Shown here in pieces: positions 34,370 to 45,129 of a stretch of DNA of 64,000 bases. The translations under genes and the position numbers were made by a program. Every line of letters begins with the position of its first letter. Position 1 is the first letter of the stretch. The notes beneath the pieces were generated by a model. It worked only from the letters and a program-made list of their open reading frames with translations. It was not told the DNA's origin and ran no database searches. Origin of the DNA: Ottelia alismoides (taxonomy: Eukaryota > Streptophyta > Magnoliopsida > Alismatales > Hydrocharitaceae); contig JAZKJV010005546.1 of the NCBI GenBank assembly GCA_037367405.1, positions 186,001 to 250,000 on the forward strand. The letters are read 5' to 3'.

Positions 34370-35040
34370 AAGGGAGGGGCGGCGAGCCTAGAGGGGGAGG
34401 GGCGGAGGGCCTGTACGAAGGGAATGACGGGCCTGGAGATGGGGAGGCGATTGGCTTGGAAGGAGAGGGAGCGACGGGCGTAGAGGGGGAGGGAGGTGGC
34501 GGGCGTGGAGGGAGGGGGCGATGGGTCTATAGGGGGGAGGGGGGAGGCAGATGGCTTGGAGGGAGGAGGGCGATGGACCTATAGGGGGAGGAAGGTGGCG
34601 GGCATGGAGGGGGAGGAAAGCGACGTGCCTAAAGGGAGAGGGAGGAGGCAGCAGGCCTGAAGGGGGAGGGAGATGGCGAGCATGAGGGGGTGCTGGAGGG
34701 AGGTGGGATCGTTGGTGGCCGGCCTGGAGGGAGGGGGTGGCTCTCCTGGAGGGGTAGGGAGGAGACTTGCCTGGAGGGAGGGGGAGACGGGCCAAGATGG
34801 GGAGGAGGCGTTGGCTGGCCAGAAGGGGGGTGGGGTCATTGGTGGCTGGCTTGGAGGGAGGGTGGCGACTCGCCTGGAGGGAGAGGGAGGAGGCAGGCCT
34901 GGAGAGAGGGGGCGGCGGGCCAGGAGGGGGAGGCAGTTGCTGGCCTGGAGGGGGGTGGGGGCGTCGGTGGCTGGGTTGGAGGGAGGGGGAGGCGAGCATG
35001 GAGGGAGGGGGCGGCTAGCCAGGGGAGGATTTTTTATTTT
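34370..35040. repeat. G-rich minisatellite inside the Mutator-like element
   Basis: Loose repeats of ggcctggagggaggggg, with units of about 20-40 bp, fill the right interior. The plus strand is strongly G-rich and has many runs of three or more G, so quadruplex formation is possible. Long frames on both strands (34388-34999, 34673-35109) are products of the repeat. Confidence 0.7.
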
Positions 35041-35238
35041 TTAAAAAAATATTTTAATAGCTATTGGGTATACAATGGTTATATTAACCCAATGATATGG
35101 TTGGGTTAACTGTAAAATTAACGGAGGGTTATAGGTGTGAGAAGGAGGGACTATTTGGGATTTTACGTGTAATTCACGATTATGTAGGGTTACGAATGTT
35201 ATTACGAAATTACTCAAGGTTATGGGTGTAAAAATCCT

Positions 35239-35247
35239 TTGTTTTAA
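35239..35247. repeat. 9-bp target duplication of the Mutator-like element, right
   Basis: Second copy of ttgttttaa; see 21015-21023. Confidence 0.75.
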
Positions 35248-36508
35248 TAAGATAACAAGACATGTATTAATATTTGCGAGATTTATATAATAAACAATAA
35301 TTTTTAATAAATTCAATATCATATATTTCTCCATAGATATTTTTATTCTTGGGACATTTGATTATATATCCTATCAATTCTTCTTCTTTTTTATTAAAAT
35401 TATCATTAAATTTTGGTAAATAAAATAATGGCATTGATGATACATACTTCGTCTAAAATTATACTTGTACTAAAGGACTGAAGAAGGAATCCATGAAGAA
35501 AGCCCACTGTCATGAGTAGGAAAAAGGACCCAAGAGTTCATACAGATCATGGGGTCCAAACTTAAATCTTTGTGCCAAAAATGAACATGTGAATGGAAAA
35601 TGGCCCAAGACTACACTATCTTATCTTGAGGGGCAAAACTGGAATCTTTGGGTCAAAATTTAATGGGGTCGCAAGACCCCTGCTTGTAATATAGTAAAAT
35701 GGAATGGATTGAATGGAAAAGACAAATAATGATTGCCATTATAACGACGACCACGTGGTTCTCGGAATCACAAGAAATTAAATAGAAAAAACAAAAACAG
35801 TTTGGTGCTAATTCAATATGAATTTTTCACAGAGACAATATCCCAAATATTTGTCTGGTAGATATTTGTTTTAGCTGTATGATACGCTCTCCGCGTGCTC
35901 GCAATAGCGTATTCTTTATATTTGTTTATTATTATTTTCAAGGAAGACGTGGGGGATATTTTTGTCTCGTGGGGCCCACATGCAGCCGATACAATTAGTT
36001 GGCTGGGCCGCACATGGCATCTCGGGTCCTGCCACTTTCTTTATAGATCACACCTCGAGCTCTTCTTGTAAAGCCCATTTGTTTTAGGCCTCTAATCTCG
36101 ATTGATGCTTCAGTCCGCAAACTTCTCTTTGTCAACTTGAACGTGGCGACTAACATACACAAGTGCATGTGATCCCTGCTGTCCATCTTGTGACATTTAA
36201 TCGATCTCTTTTTTGGAATGAGTTTTTCTCACCAAGAATGTGAATCTAATGGTAAGAATATGTATCACACGGTATCTACCAGGGACACTACACCAGTATG
36301 GCCTCTGATTGAATACCGATTGGTGGAGATTAATTGTCAGATATGGATGCAGATGCACAATCGATCATCACTATAAAAGAATGTGACAATGGTTGGTCAC
36401 ACCTCTCGTGACCAGTGGAGAAGAAAAGATCGCTAAAGGAAGAACGAGTACAACCCTCTCCGCCTCCTCACTCTCCTCCTCTCTCTCTCTCTCTCTAGAG
36501 ATTATATT
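35248..36508. other. Intergenic stretch, no gene recognised
   Basis: It contains a (CT)n run at about 36478-36496 and otherwise unique-looking sequence. The part from about 36200 may belong to an old LTR that continues at 41986-42085, since that side ends ctaaca followed by atctccctcc, an LTR end plus inverted polypurine tract. The left limit of such an LTR is not visible. Confidence 0.35.
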
Positions 36509-36513
36509 GTTGT
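36509..36513. repeat. 5-bp target duplication of Copia 2
   Basis: gttgt occurs here and at 41981-41985. Confidence 0.85.
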
Positions 36514-36709
36514 TGTTAAGGAATATAAGACCATGTTTATTCTGTGAGGTCTAGGGGTCCTTATATAGGACTAAACCCTAGGGTGCTCAGAGGAGAACTT
36601 ACATAAATACCCCTATGGGCTTACATCGGGAAATAGTTGATAAGGAAACAGTGATACATAAGGAAATAGAGGTAAATAAAGGAACAATAATATATGGTAT
36701 TCTCTAACA
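36514..36709 (-). repeat. 3' LTR of Copia 2 (196 bp)
   Basis: It is bounded by tgttaagg and ctctaaca and is identical to the 5' copy except at three positions. The TATA box on the element strand (tatataag) lies at 36560-36567. Confidence 0.95.
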
Positions 36710-36722
36710 CTCCCCCTCAAGT
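36710..36722 (-). promoter_or_regulatory. Polypurine tract of Copia 2
   Basis: Forward ctccccctcaagt reads acttgagggggag on the element strand, next to the 3' LTR. Confidence 0.8.
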
Positions 36723-39700
36723 TGGAGCATATCCATCAATCATGCCCAACTTGGAAGATATCCATAAAAGACGCTTCTTTGGTAATGCTTTAGTAAATAC
36801 GTCTGCAAGTTGAAGATCTGTAGAGATATGTGGTGTGACGATCTGTCCTCCTCGTATTGCATCTCGGATGAAGTGACAGTCAACTTCGATGTGCTTCGTT
36901 CGTTCATGAAATACAGGATTGGTGGCAATATAGGTAGCAGACTTGTTATCACAGTATAGCGGTATAGGAGTAGTAGCAGGGAACCCAAGGTCTCGTAGAA
37001 AAGATACAAGCCACGTAATCTCACAAACAGCATGGGCCATTGCCCTATATTCTGCCTCTGCACTTGATCTGGAGACCACGGTTTGCTTCTTGCTTCGCCA
37101 TGAAACAAGGTTACCACCAACAAACATAGCATAGCCTGTAATGGATCGTCTATCCTCAGGGGAACTGGCGTAGTCAGCATCTGCATAAGCAGTAATATCA
37201 GTATGACCGTTGACCTTATAGATGAGTCCTTGCCCTGGTGATTCCTTCAAGTATCGAAGGATCAGAAGGACATCCTGCCAATCACTGTAAAGAGGTCTCT
37301 CCATATGTCGGCTGGCTCTGCTTACAGCATAAGATATATCAGGCCTGGTAACGGTGAGGTAAATCAGTTTACCCACAAGGCTTCTATATCGTGTAGTGTC
37401 TTCAAACTCAGGATTAGTGGATGTATCGTGTTTTCGTACTTCTGCAGGGATGCCAGATGGTTTGCATCCTTGTAAACCGACTTCTGTAAGAATATCCAAG
37501 CAGTATTTTCGTTGTGATAGATGTAATCCTTCTGCAGTACGTATCACCTCAATACCAAGAAAGTACCGGAGTTGTCCAAGGTCCTTGGTGACAAACACCT
37601 TCTGAAGGAAGGCCCTTGGTCTCGAGAATTCCATTGTCGTCGTCCCCAGTGACCACCATATCATCAACATAGACAGCAAGTATCACAGTACCAGTGGATC
37701 GTCGTCTAATAAACACAGAGTAATCAGATGTTGTCTTATGAAAACCAAGAGAGCTGATTTCACTGGTAAGTCTGTCAAACCAGGCTCGAGGACTTTGTTT
37801 TAGGCCATAGATGGCCTTACGAAGTCGGCATACATACTCCCCCTCGACGGAGTAACCCGGCAGTTGCATCATATAGACCTCTTCTTCGAGATCACCGTAT
37901 AGGAATGCATTCTTTACATCCAGCTGATAAATTGGCCAATTCTTGTTAGCGGCAACAGAGAGAATTGTGCGAATGGACCCCATCCTAGCCACAGGAGAGA
38001 AGGTCTCAAAGTAATCGACTCCATATGTCTGGGTGAATCCTTTTGCCACAAGTCTGGCTTTAAGTCTGTCAATAGAACCATCTGGAGATTGTTTGGTCGT
38101 GAAGACCCATCTGCAAGCAACAGGCTTAATACCTGTAGGACATGGCACAAGATCCCATGTGCCTCTGGATATGAGTGCATCTATTTCTTCATTCATGGCT
38201 TATCTCCAACCTGCATCTTGGAAAGCACTGTGATGATCTTTAGGAATGGAGATAGTCATTAGTGCATCGGCATATTGTTTGTCAGTGCATGAAAGTCCAG
38301 CAGTAGTAGTAAAGTTAGACATAGGATAAGTGGTACACTTTCTCTTTTGCCTCCGTAATGCAATCGGCAGGTTGTCGGGATCATCCGGGACAGTAGTGGA
38401 GGGGACAGTTGAAGCTGGCATATCATCCTGAGGCAGAGGTATGGGTAGAGGGACATCTGGTGATGAGGTCTGAGAGCGATGGGTATGGATGCTTGGTGAT
38501 GGAGGAAGATGTAAAGGGACATTGGTGACAGGTTGTGTGAAGAAGCTGGTTTTCTCAAAGAAGGTTACGTCTGCAGAGATGTAGTATCGTCTGTCAACAG
38601 GATCATAACATCTGTAACCTTTTTGAGTGTAGGAGTAACCAAGGAAAATGCATTTGATCGCACGAGGGGATATTTTGTCTTTGGTGTGGAAATTGTGTAC
38701 GAAGGAGACACACCCAAATATCCGTAGAGGTAGAGGAAAGGGAAGATCATTAGGGTGAAGCAAAGAAAATGGTGTAGAGCCTTTGAGAGTAAGAGAGGGA
38801 ATCCTGTTAATAAGATGGACTGCAGTGAGAACAGCATCACCCCAGTATGTTTTGGGAACTTTCATCTGGGTGAGAAGTGAGCGGGCAATGTTTAAAAGAT
38901 GACGGAGTTTGCGTTCTGCCACCCCATTCTGCTGAGAGGTATAAGGACAAGATGTTTGATGTACTGTCCCATGGGAAGCAAAGAAATCAGAAAGATCTCG
39001 TTGAGTAAATTCCAAGGCATTGTCTGAGCGGAAGACCTGAATATTCGATGAGAAATGATTTTTGACATAAGCAAAAAAGTTTTTGACAATTTTATTGATT
39101 TCTGAGCGTTCTTTAAGAAGATAGACCCAGGATGATCTACTGTAATCATCCACAAAGACAATAAAGTAGTGATGTCCACCAATGGTTCGGACAGGACAAG
39201 GTCCCCAAACATCACAATGAATTAAAGAGAAAGATATAGTACGGCGGGGTTCAGTTCTAGCAGGAAAAGATGCACGGTGATGTTTTCCGAACTGACATGC
39301 CTCACACTCGAAGGGTTTAAGTATGGACAGTTCAGGGAACATTAAGGAAAGAGCTTTAGCAGATGGATGACCCAGACGAAGATGCCACAAAAGAGGATCA
39401 GCAGAGATGGAGGTTGCGCCAACGAAACTAGAGTTGGAAGGGATATCAAGGTAATATAAGCCGTTCTTCTCATGTACCCCACCAAAGATCTGTCTCGTCC
39501 GGATGTCCTGAAAATAACAGCATAAATCATCAAAAATCACACGGCAGTTGAGTTCTGTACATAATTTGTGAACAGACAGCAGACTGAGAGGAAAAGCAGG
39601 AGCACAGTAAACATCTGTTAGCCTAAGTTTAGGGCTAAATTCCATGGTCCCCACACCAGTGATAGGTGAGTAGGCTCCATTGGCCACACGAACGTGCTTC

Positions 39701-39900
39701 ACCGTAGAGGGCTCCCTGGGAGAGGTGAGGAGACTACATTCTCCTGTGAGGTGGGTTGAGGCACCCGAATCGATGATCCAGGTAGAAGTAGAGGTGGAGG
39801 CAGAACTTGCAATTGTACCTGTGGTGGCTGCTAGAGTCGCAGTAGGGCCTGAATGCGTAGTGTCAGTAACTGGGTTCTGAAGGAGCTGGCGAAGACGAGC
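36717..39900 (-). pseudogene. Copia 2 pol: protease, integrase, reverse transcriptase, RNase H
   Basis: On the minus strand the protease motif WIIDSGAS lies near 39770. Counting from the methionine at 39702, the pre-integrase zinc region (WHLRLGHPSAKAL, CEACQFGKHH) is at residues 106-142, and the integrase triad is visible as D164, D227 and E263 (VAERK). Reverse transcriptase begins at WVFTTKQSPDGS and carries YVDD; RNase H follows with AYADADYASSPEDRRS, SKKQTVVSRSSAEAEYRAMA and VFTKALPKK, ending GMIDGYAPT. Defects: an in-frame TAA at 38197-38199, a one-base length change in a C run at 37613-37615 just after YVDD, and the gag-pol frameshift. Each half is otherwise open. Confidence 0.92.
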
Positions 39901-40871
39901 GCATTCTGCAGCATAAAAGATCCTGAAGCCTCTGTGAGAGACTGATCTTGTGAAGTTTCCATAGTATCATAATTCGTGTCATAAGATGGTGCCTCATATG
40001 CGTTATTAGCTTTGGGCATGCCAAAGGTAGCCCAACATTTGTCAGATGGATGGTTCCAGCGGCCACAATGAGTACATGCTGGATAACGAGCATTAGAAAA
40101 ATCACGACCACGACCGCGTCCCGAGTCACGTCCACGTCCCTGTTCTCGTCCTCGACCGCGACCAAACGTACGCCCTCGTCCTCCTTGGAAAGGTGGGCGT
40201 CCTCCAGCAAAGTGAGCAGCAGTGATTGTAGGAGGTGATTGGCTGGGTGTCTCCAGCTCCTGTAATCTGCCAAAAATAGTTTCAAGAGACGGTAGGGCAG
40301 CCGCCGTCAAGAATTGCTCTTTAACATATTTGTATCGAGGGTGTAAGCCTGAGAGAAAACGGTACACCTGCCATTCTGCTCGTTCACCTATTTGCTTGTC
40401 ACAGCATGCATGTTGAAAAATAAGCAATTCTTCAAATAATCCTGTTAGGAGCCGGTAGTATTCTATCAAGGAGGTTTCTCCTTGACTTGCAGACCAAATC
40501 CTTGTGTAAATGTCAGAAAGCCTGGATTTGGTTGTTTTCTGGGAGTATGTATTCTCAAGACTCTCCCACATTTCTTTTGCAGTTGTTTTGTAGAGCAAAT
40601 TTGATGCAATATTAGGATCAACACTATTTGTCATCCAAGTGATGACCTGACAATTGTCGACGTACCAGGTGTCGTAGTTGGCGTCTGTCTCGGCAGGCGG
40701 AGTGGTAGTTAGAATATAAATCTTGCGTTGGCCACCAATGAATATTTTAAAGGATCGAGACCATAGTACATAGTTCTTCGAGCCCTTTAGTTTGATAGAG
40801 GTGCCCTGTACCATCATAGATGAAGTAGGGTACAGGGGCTTGAAGTCCGAAGACGCAGGAGCAGATGTCAT
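39831..40871 (-). CDS. Copia 2 gag (capsid and nucleocapsid)
   Basis: The frame opens at MTSAPASSDF (40869-40871), preferred over an upstream in-frame methionine at 40937 because Copia gag begins this way. Residues 15-205 form a UBN2/retrotransposon gag region (NYVLWSRSFKIFI, KEMWESLENTYSQ, FLSGLHPRYKYVKEQ). Residues 229-257 are an arginine-glycine-rich, probably RNA-binding, stretch. A CCHC zinc knuckle follows with C266, C269, H274 and C279. The frame ends 24 codons after a frameshift near 39902 that separates it from protease. The product could still assemble particles and might be mobilised by related elements, but that is inference. Confidence 0.85.
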   Translation of the reverse strand: MTSAPASSDFKPLYPTSSMMVQGTSIKLKGSKNYVLWSRSFKIFIGGQRKIYILTTTPPAETDANYDTWYVDNCQVITWMTNSVDPNIASNLLYKTTAKEMWESLENTYSQKTTKSRLSDIYTRIWSASQGETSLIEYYRLLTGLFEELLIFQHACCDKQIGERAEWQVYRFLSGLHPRYKYVKEQFLTAAALPSLETIFGRLQELETPSQSPPTITAAHFAGGRPPFQGGRGRTFGRGRGREQGRGRDSGRGRGRDFSNARYPACTHCGRWNHPSDKCWATFGMPKANNAYEAPSYDTNYDTMETSQDQSLTEASGSFMLQNALVFASSFRTQLLTLRIQALLRL

Positions 40872-41009
40872 GGTGACCGCAGTGATCAAATAATGACCTA
40901 GTATGCAGAGGAAATAGAGATCATACGCAACTAGCAAACCATTCCTATGTATCCGTGCAAGACCATCAACATAGAGCCAAAGGCTTTTGCGAGGAGGATG
41001 CCGAAGAGG

Positions 41010-41690
41010 TCACTGGAGCCGTGGGGCCGTGTAGCAGGAGTAGCCTGGGGCCGTGGGGCAGGGGGCGTGGGGCAGGGGCTGAATGCCGATGGTCGATCGC
41101 CTGCAGTAGGCGTGGAGCAGAGGCAGGAGCCTGGAAGGCGAGGTGCCGTGGGGCTAGGCAGGGGCCTGGAGGACAGGGGCCGCTTGGGGTGAGGGGCCTT
41201 GGGGCCTGGGGGCGAATGGCCTGGGGGCGAGTGGCTTGGGGGCGAGTGGACAGGGGCCGCTTGGGCGAGGGGCCGTGGGGTGAGGGGCCTTGGGGCCTAG
41301 GGGCGAGTGGCCTTGGGGCCTGGAGGCGAGGGGCCGTTGGAGCCGTGGGGCGAGGAGCCGTTGGGCGGGGAGGCGAGGTGCGCCTGGCGAGGAGCGAGGG
41401 GCGCCTGGCAAGGGGCGAGGGGCGAGGGGGGCGCCTGGCGAGGTGCCGTGCGCGGAGGGGCGAGGGGCGCCTGGAGGTGCACCTGGCGAGGGGCGGGGAG
41501 GCGAGGGGCGATGGGCGCCTGGAGGGGACGCAGCAGGAGGGTGCGCGGGGGTTGCGCGCCTGTCGGGGAGGGGCGAGGGGCGCCGGGCGAGGGGAGAGGG
41601 GCGAGGGGGGCGCCTGGCGAGGTGCCGTGCGCGGAGGTGGTGGGGCGCGTCAGGCGGGCGGCGGGCGTGAAGGTCTGGAGGCGGGAGGCG
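41010..41690. repeat. G-rich degenerate minisatellite in the Copia 2 leader
   Basis: Between primer site and gag, 680 bp of forward strand consist of loose units such as ggggcgaggggc, cctggcgagg and gccgtggggc. The element RNA would be C-rich here. Frames of 120-250 codons on both strands are artefacts of composition. Short LTR Copia elements usually have leaders of only tens of bases, so this tract looks like an acquisition or expansion. Confidence 0.75.
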
Positions 41691-41772
41691 CGATGGCCTA
41701 GGGCGGCGGATGCCCTAGGTTACGAGATCATGGACGAGGCTGGTAGGTGGGGTAGGGGTAGGGATCGAACAT

Positions 41773-41784
41773 GCTCTGATACCA
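41773..41784 (-). promoter_or_regulatory. Primer binding site (initiator-Met tRNA) of Copia 2
   Basis: Forward gctctgatacca (TGGTATCAGAGC on the element strand) directly abuts the 5' LTR. It is a perfect 12-base match to the usual site. Confidence 0.95.
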
Positions 41785-41980
41785 TGTTAAGGAATATAAG
41801 ACCATGTTTATTCTGTGAGGTCTAGGGGTCCTTATATAGGACTAAACCCTAGGGTGCTCAGAGGAGAACTTACATAAATACCCCTATGGGGTTACATCGG
41901 GAAACAGTTGATAAGGAAACAGTGATACATATGGAAATAGAGGTAAATAAAGGAACAATAATATATGGTATTCTCTAACA
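41785..41980 (-). repeat. 5' LTR of Copia 2 (196 bp)
   Basis: Same boundaries as the 3' LTR. The TATA box on the element strand lies at 41831-41838 and would drive gag-pol transcription. Confidence 0.95.
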
Positions 41981-41985
41981 GTTGT
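41981..41985. repeat. 5-bp target duplication of Copia 2, second copy
   Basis: gttgt, matching 36509-36513. Confidence 0.85.
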
Positions 41986-42085
41986 GTTGGTATGAAGGGG
42001 AATGGCCCCAACCGCTTCAATATGTAGTCAAATTACAAACTCATGGCTCTATTCTTATAAGAACTACATAAATAATCCCTAACAA
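41986..42085 (-). repeat. Possible LTR edge interrupted by Copia 2
   Basis: The forward strand ends atccctaaca, followed by atctccctcc, as expected for a minus-strand LTR start and its polypurine tract. No coding sequence of an element follows on the right and no partner LTR was found, so this is tentative. Confidence 0.3.
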
Positions 42086-44184
42086 TCTCCCTCCTTGCAT
42101 TAAATTCCAACTCGGGGAGGCTACAAAACCTGAGGGTTATTTATTTTCGAGCAAAAATAATCAAACAAAGAAAGAAAAAGAGAGAAATAAATTTGCTATT
42201 TATTTGACCTGTATAGCCTGCATAATCGAACTCAGGAGGCTACAATACAAGAGCGTTATTAATTAGCAAAAATTAAAGAGGTTCTTTTCATTTTTCTTTT
42301 GGTATTTTTATGTTCTTAATACTTGTATTTTTATGGATATTTAATTTTATAAGATTTTTATTTTAATTTTTTTTTTATAATTTTTAATTTTGCAATATAT
42401 TTTAAAAAAAATAAAACAAAAGAATAGAAAAAAAGGACTCAACATTCTTTTTTATTTTTAGAAAATGGTAAAAATTAGTCAGAAATTCAACCAAAAAATT
42501 TTGTATTTTAGATGAATTTTTATTGTTTTGAGATTTTTTAGGTTTTTAGATTAATTAGGATTTTTAAAATAATTAAAAAATTAAATAAAATAGAAAATAA
42601 ACTCATTATTTTTGGATTTTTAAAATAGATAATAAATTCTAAAATACTGAAAATTTATATAAACAGAAATAGAATAATTTAAGCTTTAATTCTAGATATT
42701 TTATGTATTTTAGGGATTTTCAATGATTTAAATGCTTTTTTAGTGTTTCTGTATTTTAAATTTATGGGTTTTATAAAAGAAATTTCAAACAAAATTTGTA
42801 CAAAAATGAAACTCATACAAACCTTCACACAGGAACTTTTGTAAATTTAAAATATTTTTTTACTTTTTTATGAATTTTATAAAGTAAATGTGACACTTCT
42901 TTTGGATATTTTTAAATTTTAAAAATAATAGAACTAATTAATGATGCAAATCAAAATTATGGATGATAAAATGACTTAAAAGAGCTTATGACAAATTTTA
43001 TGGAATGTTAAGAGGAAATTAACAATTTATTAGGCACAACTAACGAACAAATAATAAATTTGGAAAATGAGCATCAAAATGCAATTTATTCTATGCACTG
43101 AATGTGTAACAAAATAAATAAATAAATAAAAGGTGAATAATGTAATTTACCCATAAAACGCGTGCGTTAACGTAGGTGAGATGTGCTGGCACGAACCTCA
43201 ATGGAAATAAAATAACTCTCAGGACCAAACAATATTAACAAATACAGATACTTTTATTGCAAAATCACCATAGAGAACGTGCGATAGCACGTGATTTTGT
43301 TAAAAGCTAGAGCCAAAAGCAATTATAAAAACTAACAAGGATATCTATGAAACTATTCAATCACTGAGCTAACGACACGTGTCCCAATAGGCACTTATTT
43401 ACAAAATAAATAAACAACAGGGATGGAGGTGCGAAAAATCACCATCGAGTGTGCGTAACACGTGTCGATCTGATGGTTGGGAGTTGATGCTTCAAATCCG
43501 ATCAATGATGGGGAATTGGGGCTTCCTCAATGATCTGGATATGATCCGGTGCTCCCATTCTTGATCTGACAGTAGAGGAGTCACCTGGAAGAACACGCTT
43601 GAATGTTAGTGCAATTGAGCTTGAATCATCGAGGTCTCCTTCGTTCTGCAATTGATCTATCGTCTGAAGGTCGATGGATGTAGCTTTGATAATCCCGCGT
43701 AGAATGGATGTGGGATGAGGTCAAAAGCTCGCAGATAAGCGATCTGGAGCACCTAGGGTGTTGTAGGTATAATGATACTCCAGATACCAAGATCCATACC
43801 ATAGGGCACTCCTGGACCCTGCAAAGGAATTATTGCTTGGAGATGGATCTCTGGCTTGCTTTATTAGGCTGAAAAGAAGAAAAAGTGAGGTGAATGGATT
43901 CCTCTGGCGAAGTTGGTCGAAAGGGAGGCATATTCGCTAATCTGATTCAAATCGGGTGGGTCAGGTGTGGGAAGAAGATGGAGATTTGATAGGTGAACAT
44001 GATGCAATGATCGTAAGTGAGTGATAATGCTTGGATGACATCCGATCAGTCAGATCAGAGGGTGATCAAAGATGAACAAATCTAACCTAATTTGAAGTAT
44101 ATTGCAAGAATTGAACGACAAAAATAAAAGGGAACTTAAACTAAATTAACCTACGAAGGGATTTGAAGGGTCACAGTCTCTATT
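42086..44184. other. Long non-coding stretch, AT-rich to 43140
   Basis: 42290-43100 is extremely AT-rich with long T and A runs. Two similar phrases (aactcggggaggctacaaaac near 42107 and aactcaggaggctacaatac near 42229) are spaced about 120 bp apart. 43140-44180 is of mixed composition and carries no recognisable gene. Confidence 0.45.
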
Positions 44185-44515
44185 CGCTCTCCCCGACGTC
44201 CACCCTGACCTCCCCCTTGCCCTCCTCCTCCCCTACACCCGCCTTCGTCCACCACCTCCCTCAAAACTTTCTCCTTTTCGCACTTCATTAGTTGTCAACA
44301 ATGGCTTTTGAAGATTTGAGCTGAACCCAATTCGGATCTCCATTGTCTTCTTCTGCAGATTAAGATGACACCACTCGAGTGTAAACCCATCTCAAAGCTC
44401 CCATCTTTTTTTGCAGCTCTTTTCTAGTTGTTCTGAGCTAGAAAATACCAACAATGCTTTTTTGCAGATTGAGCTAAGCCCATCTCAAATCTTTCATCTT
44501 TTTCCAGTGGCAATA
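44185..44515 (+). other. C-rich tract and 5' leader-like region before the LRR fragment
   Basis: 44185-44265 is C-rich. From about 44300 two related segments (caacaatggcttttgaagatttg and caacaatgcttttttgcagattg) with several T-rich/cag acceptor-like ends precede the LRR frame, the last being ctttttccag at about 44500-44509. Confidence 0.4.
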
Positions 44516-45014
44516 GACCACCTCAAATCTCTCCTCTTCTTCTTCATGATCATAACCTCGATCCACACCACCATCCTATTCCAATCCTCCCATGCTTGGT
44601 CCCTCCTCTGCCTCCAATGCCACCTCCGCTGCCCACAAGCTCTAACCTCATGGAGCAACAACACTGACCTCTGCTCCTTCAACCCCTCCCCCTCATTCTC
44701 CATAGCATGCTACGAACAAAGCATCACAAAGCTCCACATCTTCGGTCTGCCTCAGTCTCCTCCCCTCCCTCCACAGTTCTCCGTCAGTTCCGTCTTCACC
44801 ACCCTCATGCGTCTCCCAGACCTCAAGCTCCTCACGTTGTCCTCCGTCGACATCCGGGGCCCCGTGCTCAAGAAGGTATGGAGTCTCTCCAAGCTCGAGA
44901 TCCTCAACCTCAGCTCGAACCACCTATCGGGTCTGCTGCCACTGGAATTGTTGTTCCTCAAGGGACTTCATAGCCTCATCTTAGATCGGAATCAACTCAG
45001 TGGTTGTGTGCCGA
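44516..45014 (+). pseudogene. Truncated LRR receptor-like kinase, N-terminal exon fragment
   Basis: The frame (open from 44411 to 45160) holds a hydrophobic signal segment (SLLFFFMIITSIHTTILF), then an LRR N-cap region with AWSLLCLQ, SWSNNTDLCSF and CYEQSITKLHIFG, followed by about three leucine-rich repeats (LPDLKLLTLSSVDIRGP, LEILNLSSNHLSGLLP, LHSLILDRNQLSG). The order and wording are those of plant probable inactive LRR receptor kinases related to At1g14390/At3g03770, by recall. Similarity stops at about residue 201 of the frame (45014); beyond it lies a glycine-rich G tract and no further repeats, membrane span or kinase. It is a gene piece, either captured or left by deletion. A native start could be M46 (44546). 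Confidence 0.7.
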
Positions 45015-45129
45015 AGTGGAAGAGCAAGGGGGGAGAGGGAGGGGGAGGAGGAGAGTGTGGAAAAAAACATACCATTGTATTTTCTAGGGTTTTAACTCAA
45101 CTTAAACTCAGGCTAGTTAACCTAAGGAG

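Larger units (their letters stand above)
21024..35238. mobile_element. Non-autonomous Mutator-like element, split by a Copia
   Basis: The inverted ends gggacttttacatccataacc (left) and the complement of ggttatgggtgtaaaaatcct (right) continue inward for about 100 bp with good matching (gagtaatttcgtaataacattc). Both are flanked by the perfect 9-bp duplication ttgttttaa. The element proper is 21024-21507 plus 34370-35238, about 1.35 kb. The remainder is a Copia insertion. Its interior carries a G-rich minisatellite and no transposase. Related left ends occur at 14394 and 63142. Confidence 0.8.
36514..41980 (-). mobile_element. Ty1/Copia element 2 (Ale-like), complete and young, minus strand
   Basis: The 5.47 kb element has two 196-bp LTRs that differ at only three positions, a perfect primer site, a polypurine tract, gag and pol in the standard Copia order and a perfect 5-bp target duplication. 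It is the best-preserved mobile element in the window. Three lesions (a frameshift near 39902, an in-frame stop at 38197-38199 and a one-base length change near 37613) make it non-autonomous. A 680-bp G-rich leader precedes gag. Confidence 0.95.

Noticed and set aside
34388..35109. 203-codon proline-rich frame and its opposite-strand counterparts
   Set aside because: Products of the G-rich repeat, with no initiation context or domain.
41010..41825. Long frames (up to 248 codons) rich in glycine, arginine and alanine
   Set aside because: They are present in several frames at once on both strands of a G-rich minisatellite and match no protein.
36200..42085. A second complete LTR element around Copia 2
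   Set aside because: Only one edge (ctaaca plus atctccctcc) is LTR-like; neither the other edge nor a partner is visible.
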